Shown here one piece after another: positions 1 to 6,984 of a DNA stretch of 64,000 nt. The DNA is from Mucilaginibacter psychrotolerans (GTDB lineage Bacteria; Bacteroidota; Bacteroidia; Sphingobacteriales; Sphingobacteriaceae). The number at the start of each line of letters is the position of its first letter. The stretch's first letter is position 1. A model generated the notes under the pieces. The model had not been told where the DNA came from, did not search any database, and saw only the letters and a program-made list of their open reading frames with translations. The stretch spans positions 49,190-113,189 of the forward strand of contig NZ_SOZE01000005.1 in assembly GCF_004519315.1 (NCBI RefSeq), read 5' to 3'. Made by a program: the position numbers and the translations under genes.

Positions 1-122
1 TTGCAACTTATCCGTTCCATAAATGAAACGGCAATGAAGGTGCATCAATTTATCACTATAGGATTTACGCCCATCACTGCAAACCAACCTTCATTGCCGT
101 CGACTTTAGTCGACGGAATACA
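1..122. repeat. 122-bp intergenic direct repeat, copy 1
   Basis: Bases 1-122 recur without a visible mismatch at 195-316. Each copy ends in the perfect inverted repeat CCGTCGACTTTAGTCGACGG (97-116 here), an 8-bp stem with a TTTA loop, preceded by TTCATTG. The element may begin before the window. Variants of the short string GGCAATGAAGGT occur several times in the first 200 bases in both orientations. A related palindrome lies at 10166-10183, so this belongs to a dispersed family. No gene is supported here; short open frames through the copies are repeat translations. Confidence 0.85.
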
Positions 123-194
123 ATGGAACGGGAATGAAGGTGAATTGCTTTTTACTATACTTGATTTAAGCCTATCACCGCAAACCCAGCTTCA

Positions 195-316
195 TTGCAA
201 CTTATCCGTTCCATAAATGAAACGGCAATGAAGGTGCATCAATTTATCACTATAGGATTTACGCCCATCACTGCAAACCAACCTTCATTGCCGTCGACTT
301 TAGTCGACGGAATACA
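195..316. repeat. 122-bp intergenic direct repeat, copy 2
   Basis: Second copy of the element at 1-122, offset by 194 bases, with its palindrome at 291-310. The 72 bases between the copies contain a partial match to the same GGAATGAAGGT string, so the array may be an eroded multi-copy tract. It is not a CRISPR: two long units, no regular spacers and no cas genes. Confidence 0.85.
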
Positions 317-627
317 GCTGCATTCGGGGTTAGCTAGTTTCAAATCAATCGGTAACTGCTTGACCACTATGCGCCGAACATTCGAGGTTTAAAACCCATC
401 GGTATATTGCAAATTATTTCATAAGCGATTTGCCGCAGATGCATTTAGAGGCTTACCACTATTAAGAATGAGTATTTATAAGCTCCTGAGATAATAATTT
501 ACCTGCAGGGCGTTTATAAGTGTATCGCAGCACAGATATGAAAACAATCCCTGTAAATCGTTTCCTGGCAGCTTTGCTTAAATTATCGAGATTATCGGTA
601 GTGCTGAGGTGGTTTAATAAATAGGGA
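317..627. other. Non-coding stretch before the toxin gene
   Basis: About 310 bases with no recognisable gene. An ATG at 538 opens a 28-codon frame ending at 624 with a basic, leucine-rich product, but nothing supports expression. This stretch is the 3' side of the leftward toxin-antitoxin pair, and I see no strong terminator hairpin. Confidence 0.4.
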
Positions 628-1089
628 TTATAGCTCATTAGCGAGCGAAAGCATTTCTTGCAATACTTCTTCGGAATACCAAAAATTAGTTTTTCGTATT
701 TTTTCGATTATCGGTCCTATGGCGGCGATGATGCCAGTTCGTTTTGCTTTTAAAAGTACGCCTAACGTTCCGGTAACGTGTAAATTTAATTTGCGTGCAG
801 CTTTTCGCCCTTTGTTGTCGTCTAAAATAAGAAGAGACGCTTCTGATTCTATCGCAAGTGCGATAGCACTGGCTTCACCAGCATCGATATCGAGCGAGTT
901 TTGAAAATGGGTATCTTTTACATTGTGTATTATTACCCATTTAGGTAGCGGTGTGCCAAACTCCTGTGCAATTACCGCTGTAGTAATTACTTGCCCAAAA
1001 AGAGCTTTTAAAAGTGTTAACTCACCAATTTTGTCGAGCAGTATAAAACAAGTGGTATCAGCAATAACTATCTTATATTCCGTCGGCAT
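628..1089 (-). CDS. PIN-like toxin, DUF3368 family
   Basis: A 153-residue protein resembling the DUF3368 branch of PIN-domain RNases, which act as toxins of type II toxin-antitoxin systems. Acidic residues expected of a PIN active site are visible: D11 in IADTTC, E43 in the VIAQEF segment, the D69-x-G-E72 segment and the LDD at 89-91. I chose the ATG at 1089 over an upstream start at 1155 because it overlaps the antitoxin stop by 17 bases, the usual coupled arrangement, and because the extra 22 residues would be an out-of-frame reading of the antitoxin. The substrate RNA is unknown. Function is inferred from family and gene order. Confidence 0.8.
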   Translation of the reverse strand: MPTEYKIVIADTTCFILLDKIGELTLLKALFGQVITTAVIAQEFGTPLPKWVIIHNVKDTHFQNSLDIDAGEASAIALAIESEASLLILDDNKGRKAARKLNLHVTGTLGVLLKAKRTGIIAAIGPIIEKIRKTNFWYSEEVLQEMLSLANEL

Positions 1090-1300
1090 CGCTAAGCATC
1101 TCAGAAACAGGATAATTTTGCAAGGAAACGCCATAATCGCCCAACAATTCAGCAAAAGTACGTTTGGATAAACTTGCCATATCGGCAGCCTGGCCCAAAG
1201 AAAGTTTGCCCGACTCGTACAATTTTGCAGCGATAAACCTCACGGTATCATTCTGATACTCGCCAAGGCTATCGGGTACTTGCAGGGTTATCGTTGTCAT
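1073..1300 (-). CDS. UPF0175-family antitoxin
   Basis: A 75-residue protein beginning MTTITLQVPDSLG, with the UPF0175 pattern: a short N-terminal strand, then a helical region around residues 28-55 (KLYESGKLSLGQAADMASLS) that resembles a helix-turn-helix or ribbon-helix DNA-binding part. UPF0175 proteins usually lie just upstream of DUF3368 toxins, as here, and are thought to neutralise them and repress the operon. The stop codon lies inside the start of the toxin gene, so the two are translationally coupled. A TATATTTA string just upstream on the minus strand could be the -7 box. Confidence 0.8.
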   Translation of the reverse strand: MTTITLQVPDSLGEYQNDTVRFIAAKLYESGKLSLGQAADMASLSKRTFAELLGDYGVSLQNYPVSEMLSDADGI

Positions 1301-1351
1301 AATGGTAAATATACGGATAATAAAATATCAGGTAAAATTCCAAACCCAATT

Positions 1352-1512
1352 CTTCACCCCGCTCAACATTCCCCTCTCCCACCATTGCGCCCGAAACATG
1401 AGCTTGTAGCCACAATCGGCTATGATAATACCCAGCTTTACAATAAGAGTTTGGCCTAGCATCATACGCTTTCATCAGCAATACCTGCATAGTAGTGATA
1501 GACCCTGCCCGC
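1352..1512 (+). pseudogene. Decayed copy of the MBL/rhodanese gene 5' end
   Basis: This stretch aligns with 3322-3480, the upstream region and first about 31 codons of the metallo-beta-lactamase/rhodanese gene. The start region GGCTATGATAA matches CCGCTATGATAG, and the final 17 bases (GTGATAGACCCTGCCCGC) are identical. By eye identity in the coding part is roughly three quarters, with two single-base deletions that destroy the frame. The TATCTTTG promoter box of the functional copy is degraded to an unrelated string here. The leftover is sandwiched between the antitoxin promoter and the WYL regulator stop, so no product is expected. Confidence 0.75.
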
Positions 1513-1519
1513 AATGTGC

Positions 1520-2413
1520 CTACTGCTCCGCAGCTCTTTTAAGCCGCTGTTTTATACGCTTTGCAAAATGTTCGGGCGACAGCACTTTTACCTGGTCGCC
1601 ATAGCTTAGCAGTTCCATTTCCAGGTCGTAGTTGAGGCAGATGTTCAGCACGGTGAGTATCTCTCCATTCGGTCCTTTGATGTCGCGTTGGCTTTTGTGC
1701 AGCGGGTAGCTGGTAACGTACCGATGCTGCTGTTGCGAAAAGGCCAGTACCAATTCTTCGGGCTGCTGCCCATGGTACGGTGAGGTGATGCCGAAACAGT
1801 TTTCAAATAATTGCTGCGGGTTGTAGCTTTCGGGATAGTCGAACTTCTTTTTGGTAATCTCCAGCATGCTCATCCTATCCAGCCCGAATGTTTTGGTTTG
1901 CAAATCGGCCATATCCAGCGCCATCAGGTACCAGCGGCCTTTAAACTCCTTCATTGCATAAGGCTCGGCAAGGCGCTGGCTGTACGCTTCCTCATCAAAT
2001 TTTTGATACCTGAATTTCACCAACACGCACTTTTTAATGGCATTTAACAGGGGCTGAAAATGCGCCATACCCTGCGCCCGGCGATGATCGAACAATACCC
2101 TGCCGGCAAAATCTTCCGTTTGCAATACGGCATTCAGCAGCTCAAAGGCCTCCATGGCCTGCCGGCCAACTTCGGCAGGGGTGTTTACGATACGGTACAG
2201 CTTATCAGCAGGGTTATACGCAATATCAACCTTGTAATTATCCAATATTGCCTTTTTATCCCGTTGAAAAGTGCGATCCAAATATTTATCGCCATCGATA
2301 CACATCCTTGCCGCTATATACTCCCCTATTTGTTTCAAACTTGCACCAAGGCGCTTACTTTGAAGGAATTGGATAAGGGAAATGTGGCGGAGGATGGGGT
2401 GTAGGGCGGACAT
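1520..2413 (-). CDS. WYL-domain transcriptional regulator
   Basis: A 297-residue protein with an N-terminal helical, probably winged-helix DNA-binding segment (about residues 9-65) and a WYL domain around residues 125-205, recognisable by the GRWYLMALD core and a following LDRM segment. The C-terminal part (about 215-295) matches the WCX extension of these regulators. WYL proteins bind a ligand, often nucleic acid or a nucleotide, and act as repressors or activators. The gene lies 55 bases downstream of the FtsZ-like gene on the same strand, so the two may be co-transcribed and controlled from the palindrome at 3173-3191. The ligand is unknown. Confidence 0.85.
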   Translation of the reverse strand: MSALHPILRHISLIQFLQSKRLGASLKQIGEYIAARMCIDGDKYLDRTFQRDKKAILDNYKVDIAYNPADKLYRIVNTPAEVGRQAMEAFELLNAVLQTEDFAGRVLFDHRRAQGMAHFQPLLNAIKKCVLVKFRYQKFDEEAYSQRLAEPYAMKEFKGRWYLMALDMADLQTKTFGLDRMSMLEITKKKFDYPESYNPQQLFENCFGITSPYHGQQPEELVLAFSQQQHRYVTSYPLHKSQRDIKGPNGEILTVLNICLNYDLEMELLSYGDQVKVLSPEHFAKRIKQRLKRAAEQ

Positions 2414-2468
2414 GGGGGGGATTAGTTATTTAAGCTTATTTCAAAAATGGCGATTAAACTAATATATA

Positions 2469-3137
2469 CTATTCTCCCAGCATGGCGCTCATATTTTCAA
2501 TCAATATTTCATCCATTTTATGGTAGCATTCCTTTAAAAACAGGTTGGTATTTTTAAATATTTCGGGGAAGTACAAAACAGTTACCGGCACGCCCGCCTC
2601 CCTAATCACATTTACGCACTTTGCGGCTAAGTTGGTCCCGGTTGGGTGCCATGTAAACCCATAAGGCATGGATGCCACCACCCTTACCCGGTTACCAGGA
2701 ATTTTATCTAAATACTGCGCCAACATACAAGCCGCATGGCTACCTGTTTTACCGCCCATATTGGCCAGTAGGATAATATCACCAGTAATGTAGCTGGGCT
2801 GCGATTGAAAATATGGGCGGGCGATGTTGTGGTTCCAGTCGGCTGCTAATTGTTCTTCCAGCCTGCTTTGGTCCGGTAAAAAACGGCTGGTGATTTGCGA
2901 TTCGTACCAGCAGGTTATATTCCCCTCCGAATTAACATTATTTGTACTGTCGATGCCATGATAATTCACAGAAAAACGCAGATTTCCGCAGATTTTTGCG
3001 GCAATACGGCAGGCACTCGTGCCAACGCCGATGAGGCAAACTTTAGCCCCGGGTGGCTTGGGTTTTGTTGTGAATGGCCACACTAAACTGCCTGTTAGGG
3101 CGAGCGTGGTAGTGTTGAAAAAGTCTCGTCGTTTCAT
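2469..3137 (-). CDS. FtsZ/tubulin-like protein with Tat-type leader
   Basis: A 222-residue protein. After an N-terminal leader it shows the order of an FtsZ GTPase half: a glycine loop LIGVGTSACRIA at 35-46, a HGIDS strand at 60-64 that aligns with the FtsZ AVNTD region, the tubulin-signature-like NMGGKTGSHAA at 126-136, and RVRVVASMPYGF resembling the strand after the signature. The third glycine of the usual GGGTGS motif is lysine. The FtsZ C-terminal activation domain is absent. The leader MKRRDFFNTTTLALTG has the twin-arginine pattern and a hydrophobic stretch, suggesting export or membrane anchoring, which is odd for a GTP-binding fold. Not a cell-division FtsZ, which would be about 400 residues or more. 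Role unknown. Confidence 0.6.
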   Translation of the reverse strand: MKRRDFFNTTTLALTGSLVWPFTTKPKPPGAKVCLIGVGTSACRIAAKICGNLRFSVNYHGIDSTNNVNSEGNITCWYESQITSRFLPDQSRLEEQLAADWNHNIARPYFQSQPSYITGDIILLANMGGKTGSHAACMLAQYLDKIPGNRVRVVASMPYGFTWHPTGTNLAAKCVNVIREAGVPVTVLYFPEIFKNTNLFLKECYHKMDEILIENMSAMLGE

Positions 3138-3155
3138 TCTTTTGTTGTTTCAACA

Positions 3156-3191
3156 CAAAATTAGGGGCCATGTACGACAAACCGTGTCGTA
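3156..3191 (-). promoter_or_regulatory. Promoter and palindromic operator of the FtsZ-like gene
   Basis: On the minus strand TAATTTTG (3163-3156) is a perfect Bacteroidota -7 box, about 20 bases before the start codon at 3137. Just upstream lies the perfect inverted repeat TACGACA-N5-TGTCGTA (3173-3191), placed where a regulator would meet the -33 region. The adjacent WYL regulator is a natural candidate to bind it; that link is inference. Confidence 0.6.
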
Positions 3192-3364
3192 GTAAAAAAT
3201 AAAAATATAATCATAACTATTTTATTATAAGTAGCTTAAATTATAAAATTAGGTTTATCGCACTTTTGTTTCGCCTTGGTCAGGCAAATTAAGTGAAACA
3301 CTTTGCTGCAATAATCTTTACCTCCATCCAACATTCTCCTCCCCCATCATTTCGCGCTAAACAT

Positions 3365-3372
3365 TATCTTTG
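3365..3372 (+). promoter_or_regulatory. -7 promoter box TATCTTTG
   Basis: A perfect TAnnTTTG box, 15 bases before the ATG at 3388 of the MBL/rhodanese gene, which argues for that ATG over the upstream TTG at 3370. The same TATCTTTGCGG string precedes pruA at 10402. The box is missing from the decayed copy near 1400. Confidence 0.65.
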
Positions 3373-3387
3373 CGGCCACAATCCGCT

Positions 3388-4725
3388 ATGATAGTTAACC
3401 AGTTTTACGATAAGGGCCTGGCCCATGCATCATACGCCATCATCCGCAATGGTCGCATGGTGGTGATAGACCCTGCCCGCGACCCACAACCTTATTACGA
3501 TTTTGCAGAGATCCACAGCGCCGATATCTTGGGCGTGATAGAGACCCACCCCCATGCCGATTTTGTAAGCTCGCACCTGGAAATACACCAAACTACCGGC
3601 GCGGTTATCTACGTAAGCAAACTGGCCGGTGCAGAATACCCGCACCAAACGTTCGACGACGGTGACGTAATAAAGCTGGACGATGTAAAGCTGAAAGCCA
3701 TCAACACCCCCGGCCACTCGCCCGATTCTATCTGTATTTTGCTGGAAAACGAAAAAGGTAAAGACTGCGCCGTATTCACCGGCGATACCCTCTTTGCCGG
3801 CGACGTCGGCCGCCCGGACCTGCGCGAGAACGTCGGCAATATCACTGCCAAAAAAGAAGAACTTGCCCGCGATATGTACCACAGCACCCGCGAAAAACTG
3901 ATGGTGCTACATAAGGACGTTACCGTTTACCCGGCGCACGGCCCCGGCTCGCTCTGTGGCAAAAGCATGAGCCCGGATTTACAGACCACCATCGGCAAGG
4001 AGCTGCGCGAGAACTACGCCCTGCAATTGATGGACGAGCTGAAATTCGTGCAAACCCTCATGGCCGACCAGCCTTTTATGCCCAAATACTTTGGCTACGA
4101 TGTAGAACTGAATAAAACTGGCGCCCCCGGCTTTGAGGAAAGCATCAGCCACGTGGCAAGGGTCGACAGTAATTCCGATTTGGAAAAAGGGATTTTGATC
4201 ATAGATACCCGCCCTAACACATTGTTCCGTAAGGGCCACGTAAAAGGCAGTATCAACCTGCAGGATGGCGAAAAATTCGAGACCTGGCTGGGTTCGGTAG
4301 TTGCACCTAATGAGCCGTTTTACCTGATAGCTAACAGCGAAGTGGAATTGGATATCGTAATCCGCAAGGCGGCCAAGATAGGCTACGAAAGGAACATCAA
4401 AGCAGCCCTGCTTACGCCTGAAGATGCCACGGAGAAATCAGTAACTTTCCACGAAGAAGAATTTAAAGCGCATCCAAATAACTATACCATTATCGATGCC
4501 CGCAACCGTGGCGAGATAAACGCCGGCAAGCTATTTGCCAATGCGCTACCCATCCCTCTGCCCGAATTGCGCGAACGCTTGAACGAAATTCCGACGGACA
4601 AACCAATTGTGGTACATTGTGCAGCTGGCTACCGTTCTGCCGCCGCAGCCAGCATCATCGCCGCCAAAATAAAAACCGTACCGGTTTATGATTTAAGCGA
4701 GGCGGTGAAGGAGTTTAGTCTATAG
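3388..4725 (+). CDS. MBL-fold hydrolase with two rhodanese domains (persulfide dioxygenase-like)
   Basis: A 445-residue protein: metallo-beta-lactamase domain (about 1-245), then two rhodanese domains (about 265-350 and 365-445). Metal motifs seen are H54-x-H56-x-D58, the GDTLFAGDVGRPD segment near 140, and the YPAHGPGS segment near 190. The canonical final histidine of HxHxDH is phenylalanine (F59). In ETHE1-type enzymes that position belongs to the vacant second metal site, so a mono-iron persulfide dioxygenase remains plausible. The first rhodanese lacks the active cysteine (LIANSE where it should lie). The second has HCAAGYRS with the cysteine and looks active. Expected role is oxidation and transfer of sulfane sulfur in the cytoplasm. 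Its own -7 box lies at 3365. Confidence 0.85.
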   Translation: MIVNQFYDKGLAHASYAIIRNGRMVVIDPARDPQPYYDFAEIHSADILGVIETHPHADFVSSHLEIHQTTGAVIYVSKLAGAEYPHQTFDDGDVIKLDDVKLKAINTPGHSPDSICILLENEKGKDCAVFTGDTLFAGDVGRPDLRENVGNITAKKEELARDMYHSTREKLMVLHKDVTVYPAHGPGSLCGKSMSPDLQTTIGKELRENYALQLMDELKFVQTLMADQPFMPKYFGYDVELNKTGAPGFEESISHVARVDSNSDLEKGILIIDTRPNTLFRKGHVKGSINLQDGEKFETWLGSVVAPNEPFYLIANSEVELDIVIRKAAKIGYERNIKAALLTPEDATEKSVTFHEEEFKAHPNNYTIIDARNRGEINAGKLFANALPIPLPELRERLNEIPTDKPIVVHCAAGYRSAAAASIIAAKIKTVPVYDLSEAVKEFSL

Positions 4726-4866
4726 ACAATAGTCGATGGTCCATAGTCGATAGCCGAAAAGCATATTTTCCATGGACTATCGACCATAAACTATGGACTT
4801 CGCTATAGCCAAACGTCAATATATATTTTTCTATAGACTATTGACCATAGACTATGGACTATTCGC
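4726..4866. repeat. Heptamer-based palindromic repeat tract
   Basis: The intergenic region between the MBL gene and the XRE regulator is built from permutations of CTATGGA, CTATCGA and CTATAGA in both orientations, for example CCATGGACTATCGACC and AGACTATTGACCATAGAC. The units combine into inverted repeats and keep a seven-base period over about 140 bases. A transcript could fold into several hairpins and act as a terminator of the upstream gene. No coding sequence is seen. Confidence 0.6.
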
Positions 4867-4886
4867 TATAATTGCAGCGAAAGATT

Positions 4887-5246
4887 ATGTCGGACGACGC
4901 AGTTGTAAAACGGATTAAGGTTATTGTAAAGGAGCATGGCGGGCAGCTTGCCCTAGCCAACGCTATAGGTGTAGATCAGGGTTTCATTAGCAAGGTGATC
5001 AACAAAAAGCAGGACATCAGCTACTACCTCATCAGCAAGCTATGCTTTCAGCTTAAATACTCACCCGAGTGGCTCATCCTGGGCACCGGCGAAAAAAACA
5101 TCCACAAGCCCGAATCGGCCAAGCTTATTACAGAAATACAGATGCTACGTACCGAGGTAGATATCCTCCACGCCCGCATGCGCGCCTACGAGCTCGAACT
5201 ACAGGAAATTAAAGGCCTTGCTGAACAGCAAAAGGCCGCAGGGTAA
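4887..5246 (+). CDS. XRE-family helix-turn-helix regulator
   Basis: A 119-residue protein from the ATG at 4887 (a TTG at 4872 would add five residues). An HTH domain spans about residues 8-62: GGQLALANAIGVDQGFISKVIN reads as the two helices of a Cro/C1-type motif, and SPEWLILGTGE is the usual end of such domains. The rest (about 78-119, ITEIQMLRTEVDILHARMR) looks like a coiled coil that would dimerise. It stands alone between repeat tracts. Target genes are unknown, but four copies of AAGCGAAACA lie just downstream and could be its sites. Confidence 0.8.
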   Translation: MSDDAVVKRIKVIVKEHGGQLALANAIGVDQGFISKVINKKQDISYYLISKLCFQLKYSPEWLILGTGEKNIHKPESAKLITEIQMLRTEVDILHARMRAYELELQEIKGLAEQQKAAG

Positions 5247-5313
5247 GCGGGCGTAAAAAAAGCTAATCCGGGCTTTCAGGACGAGACAATCGTTGCGGGT
5301 GTTCCGCTTTTGT

Positions 5314-5488
5314 AAGCGAAACAACTCAAAATTCGTTTACTATTGATTATCAATACATTAAGCAAAAAAGCGAAACATTTCGAAACACCCCTGTCCTTTC
5401 ATTAAAACCCACAATATATTCATTATTAGTATATTATGAATGTCAAACATAAATAAGCGAAACACTTATTTATGCTAAAGCGAAACAC
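5314..5488 (+). promoter_or_regulatory. Cluster of AAGCGAAACA motifs
   Basis: The decamer AAGCGAAACA occurs at 5314, 5368, 5455 and 5478 (the last two extended by a C), with a further CGAAACAC at 5381. An inverted GCGAAACA (as TGTTTCGC, 3267-3274) and a near match AAGTGAAACA (3291-3300) lie upstream of the MBL gene. Repeated same-strand sites suggest a regulator-binding region, but they could also be an unrecognised short repeat. The 5247-5540 gap otherwise holds no gene. Confidence 0.4.
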
Positions 5489-5540
5489 TAATACCACGGC
5501 AGGTTTACACTGATGCCCCCTAAAACATCTGCAACTTTAT

Positions 5541-6110
5541 GGCGTTAAACAAGTCATTCAGCATATTTTGTTCTTCGGCGATAGCTTAACTGCGGGTTAC
5601 GGGCTTGCCGATGAGTCCTCGCAATCCTTCCCTGCACTGATAGGCGCAAAACTGAAAGCCGCGGGCACGCTATACCACATTACTAACGCCGGCCAAAGCG
5701 GCGATACCACCGCTGGTGGCCGTGCGCGGCTGGATTAATGGCTGAGCCAACCCGTAGCTATTTTTGTGCTGGAGCTGGGTATCAACGATATCCGTAGAGG
5801 CGTATCGCCAAACGTTATCGCACAAAACCTGCAAGCCATCATTAATAAAGTGAAGGCCAAATACCCACAGGCAAAACTGGTGATGCTGGGCATGGAGATA
5901 CCTGTGTTTCTGGGTGGCGACATGGCCGTGCAGTTCAGCACCATTTATCCCCGGCTGGCCAATGCCAAAAACATGGCGTCGGTGCCCTTGCTGCTAAAAG
6001 GCGTAGCGGGTAAAAAGCATTTGAATTTATGGGACAGGGTGCGCCCCTCTGCCGAAGGGTACAAAGTAGCGGCAGATTTAGTTTGGCCCGTGCTGAAGGG
6101 GATGTTGTAG
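5541..6110 (+). pseudogene. Broken SGNH/GDSL esterase (TesA-like)
   Basis: One frame encodes FFGDSLTAGYGL (block I with the nucleophile serine), then NAGQSGDTTAGGRARLD, and after an in-frame TAA at 5736-5738 continues with WLSQPVAIFVLELGINDIRRG (block III) to the end at 6110. A downstream ATG at 5766 keeps only the part without the nucleophile. The block V HxxxxG pattern is weak: the expected position reads VRPSAEG instead of HP. No good ATG precedes FFGDSL; only a TTG at 5568 fits. A GAA or CAA to TAA change would explain the stop. The family are secreted arylesterases/thioesterases of about 200-230 residues. Confidence 0.75.
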
Positions 6111-6128
6111 TTTTTTCTAAAGTTAACT

Positions 6129-6240
6129 ATATGCAACCTTATGAGAATTTCGATGGTGCGGTGATAACACCGACCATAGGCTGAATATGCAACCGTAAAA
6201 GCATTTCGATGGTGCGGTGATACCTCCCATCATGGGCTGA
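6129..6240. repeat. Two tandem 56-bp imperfect repeats
   Basis: Units at 6129-6184 and 6185-6240 share ATATGCAACC, ATTTCGATGGTGCGGTGATA and GGGCTGA/AGGCTGA blocks. The first holds a hairpin CGGTGATAACACCG. A diverged third copy lies at 7715-7753 near another gene end. These resemble dispersed extragenic palindromes of the genome; they sit between the esterase remnant and the convergent immunity gene. Confidence 0.65.
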
Positions 6241-6254
6241 TGTGTTATAATCAT

Positions 6255-6731
6255 CTAATCAACCAGTTTGATGGTAACTTTTGTTCCATTGGGCAAATCC
6301 TTTATCTGCTCTAAAATTTGCCCTGTAAAAGCAAAATGGACGCTTACATCAGTAGTTTTTAGATTAATTGCTCCGTATTCGCCACCTATTACCGGTGGCT
6401 TAATAAAACTGTAAACTTGGTTCTTAGCCAATATTTGGCCACTATCTTCAAGCGCCTCAATCAAGCGTGGAAGAAACCAATTATCAATATTGTCGTCATC
6501 TTGCAGTGCCAAATCAAATTCGTCGCTGTTACCGGCGACTTTCATTAGTTCGCCACTACTTGTATCCAGCCAATATATGGCGTCATCCTTTCCTTTCAGA
6601 AACATATCGCCCAATTTGGATATCATTAGAATTGCTGTCATATCGGCTATTAACCAGTCCCAACTTTTCCTTAAATCGGCTAAATTTATATTCGAGATAT
6701 TGATTGTCAGGTCATCTAAATGAAGGTCCAT
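6255..6731 (-). CDS. Tdi1-like immunity protein (DUF1851)
   Basis: A 158-residue protein whose central and C-terminal parts match the DUF1851 / type VI immunity Tdi1 C-terminal pattern: GDMFLKGKDDAIYWLDTSSGELMKVA (about 40-65), then GGEYGAINLKTTDVSVHFAFTG (about 116-137) and QIKDLPNGTKV near the end. Tdi1-type proteins protect against a cognate DNase effector. No effector or secretion gene is near, so it may be an orphan immunity gene or a protein of another function with the same fold. No signal peptide, so cytoplasmic. Confidence 0.6.
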   Translation of the reverse strand: MDLHLDDLTINISNINLADLRKSWDWLIADMTAILMISKLGDMFLKGKDDAIYWLDTSSGELMKVAGNSDEFDLALQDDDNIDNWFLPRLIEALEDSGQILAKNQVYSFIKPPVIGGEYGAINLKTTDVSVHFAFTGQILEQIKDLPNGTKVTIKLVD

Positions 6732-6916
6732 GTTTGTTTAATTAAAGGCATAAGTTACAAATAAGATTACATTGCTTTACTTATCCTTTTTGTTTACCAG
6801 GGCTTGGTGTAATCATCCTGCTTACAGACATTACAATAACGCCTTATCATCATCCCTCTTCCATGCATTTTAGCCAGGCAAAAACACTTAAACCTATACA
6901 ATTTGAAAACAGTTTT

Positions 6917-6924
6917 TATATTTG
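6917..6924 (+). promoter_or_regulatory. -7 promoter box TATATTTG
   Basis: Perfect TAnnTTTG box about 60 bases before the ATG of the DUF4369 gene at 6985. I did not see a convincing -33 element at normal spacing. Confidence 0.5.
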
Positions 6925-6984
6925 GGTAATGGTTAAACCTGATACCTTTTTTGCCTATTAACTACATCACAAAAACCCCAAATA

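Noticed and set aside
1-316. Possible CRISPR array
   Set aside because: Only two copies of a long 122-bp unit, irregular spacing and no cas genes; the hairpin repeats fit a dispersed element better.
1269-1514. 81-codon frame on the minus strand
   Set aside because: It overlaps the decayed gene copy and the antitoxin promoter and has no recognisable protein pattern.
5736-5738. Possible recoding or selenocysteine codon in the esterase
   Set aside because: The codon is TAA, not TGA, and no recoding signal is seen; a nonsense mutation explains it.
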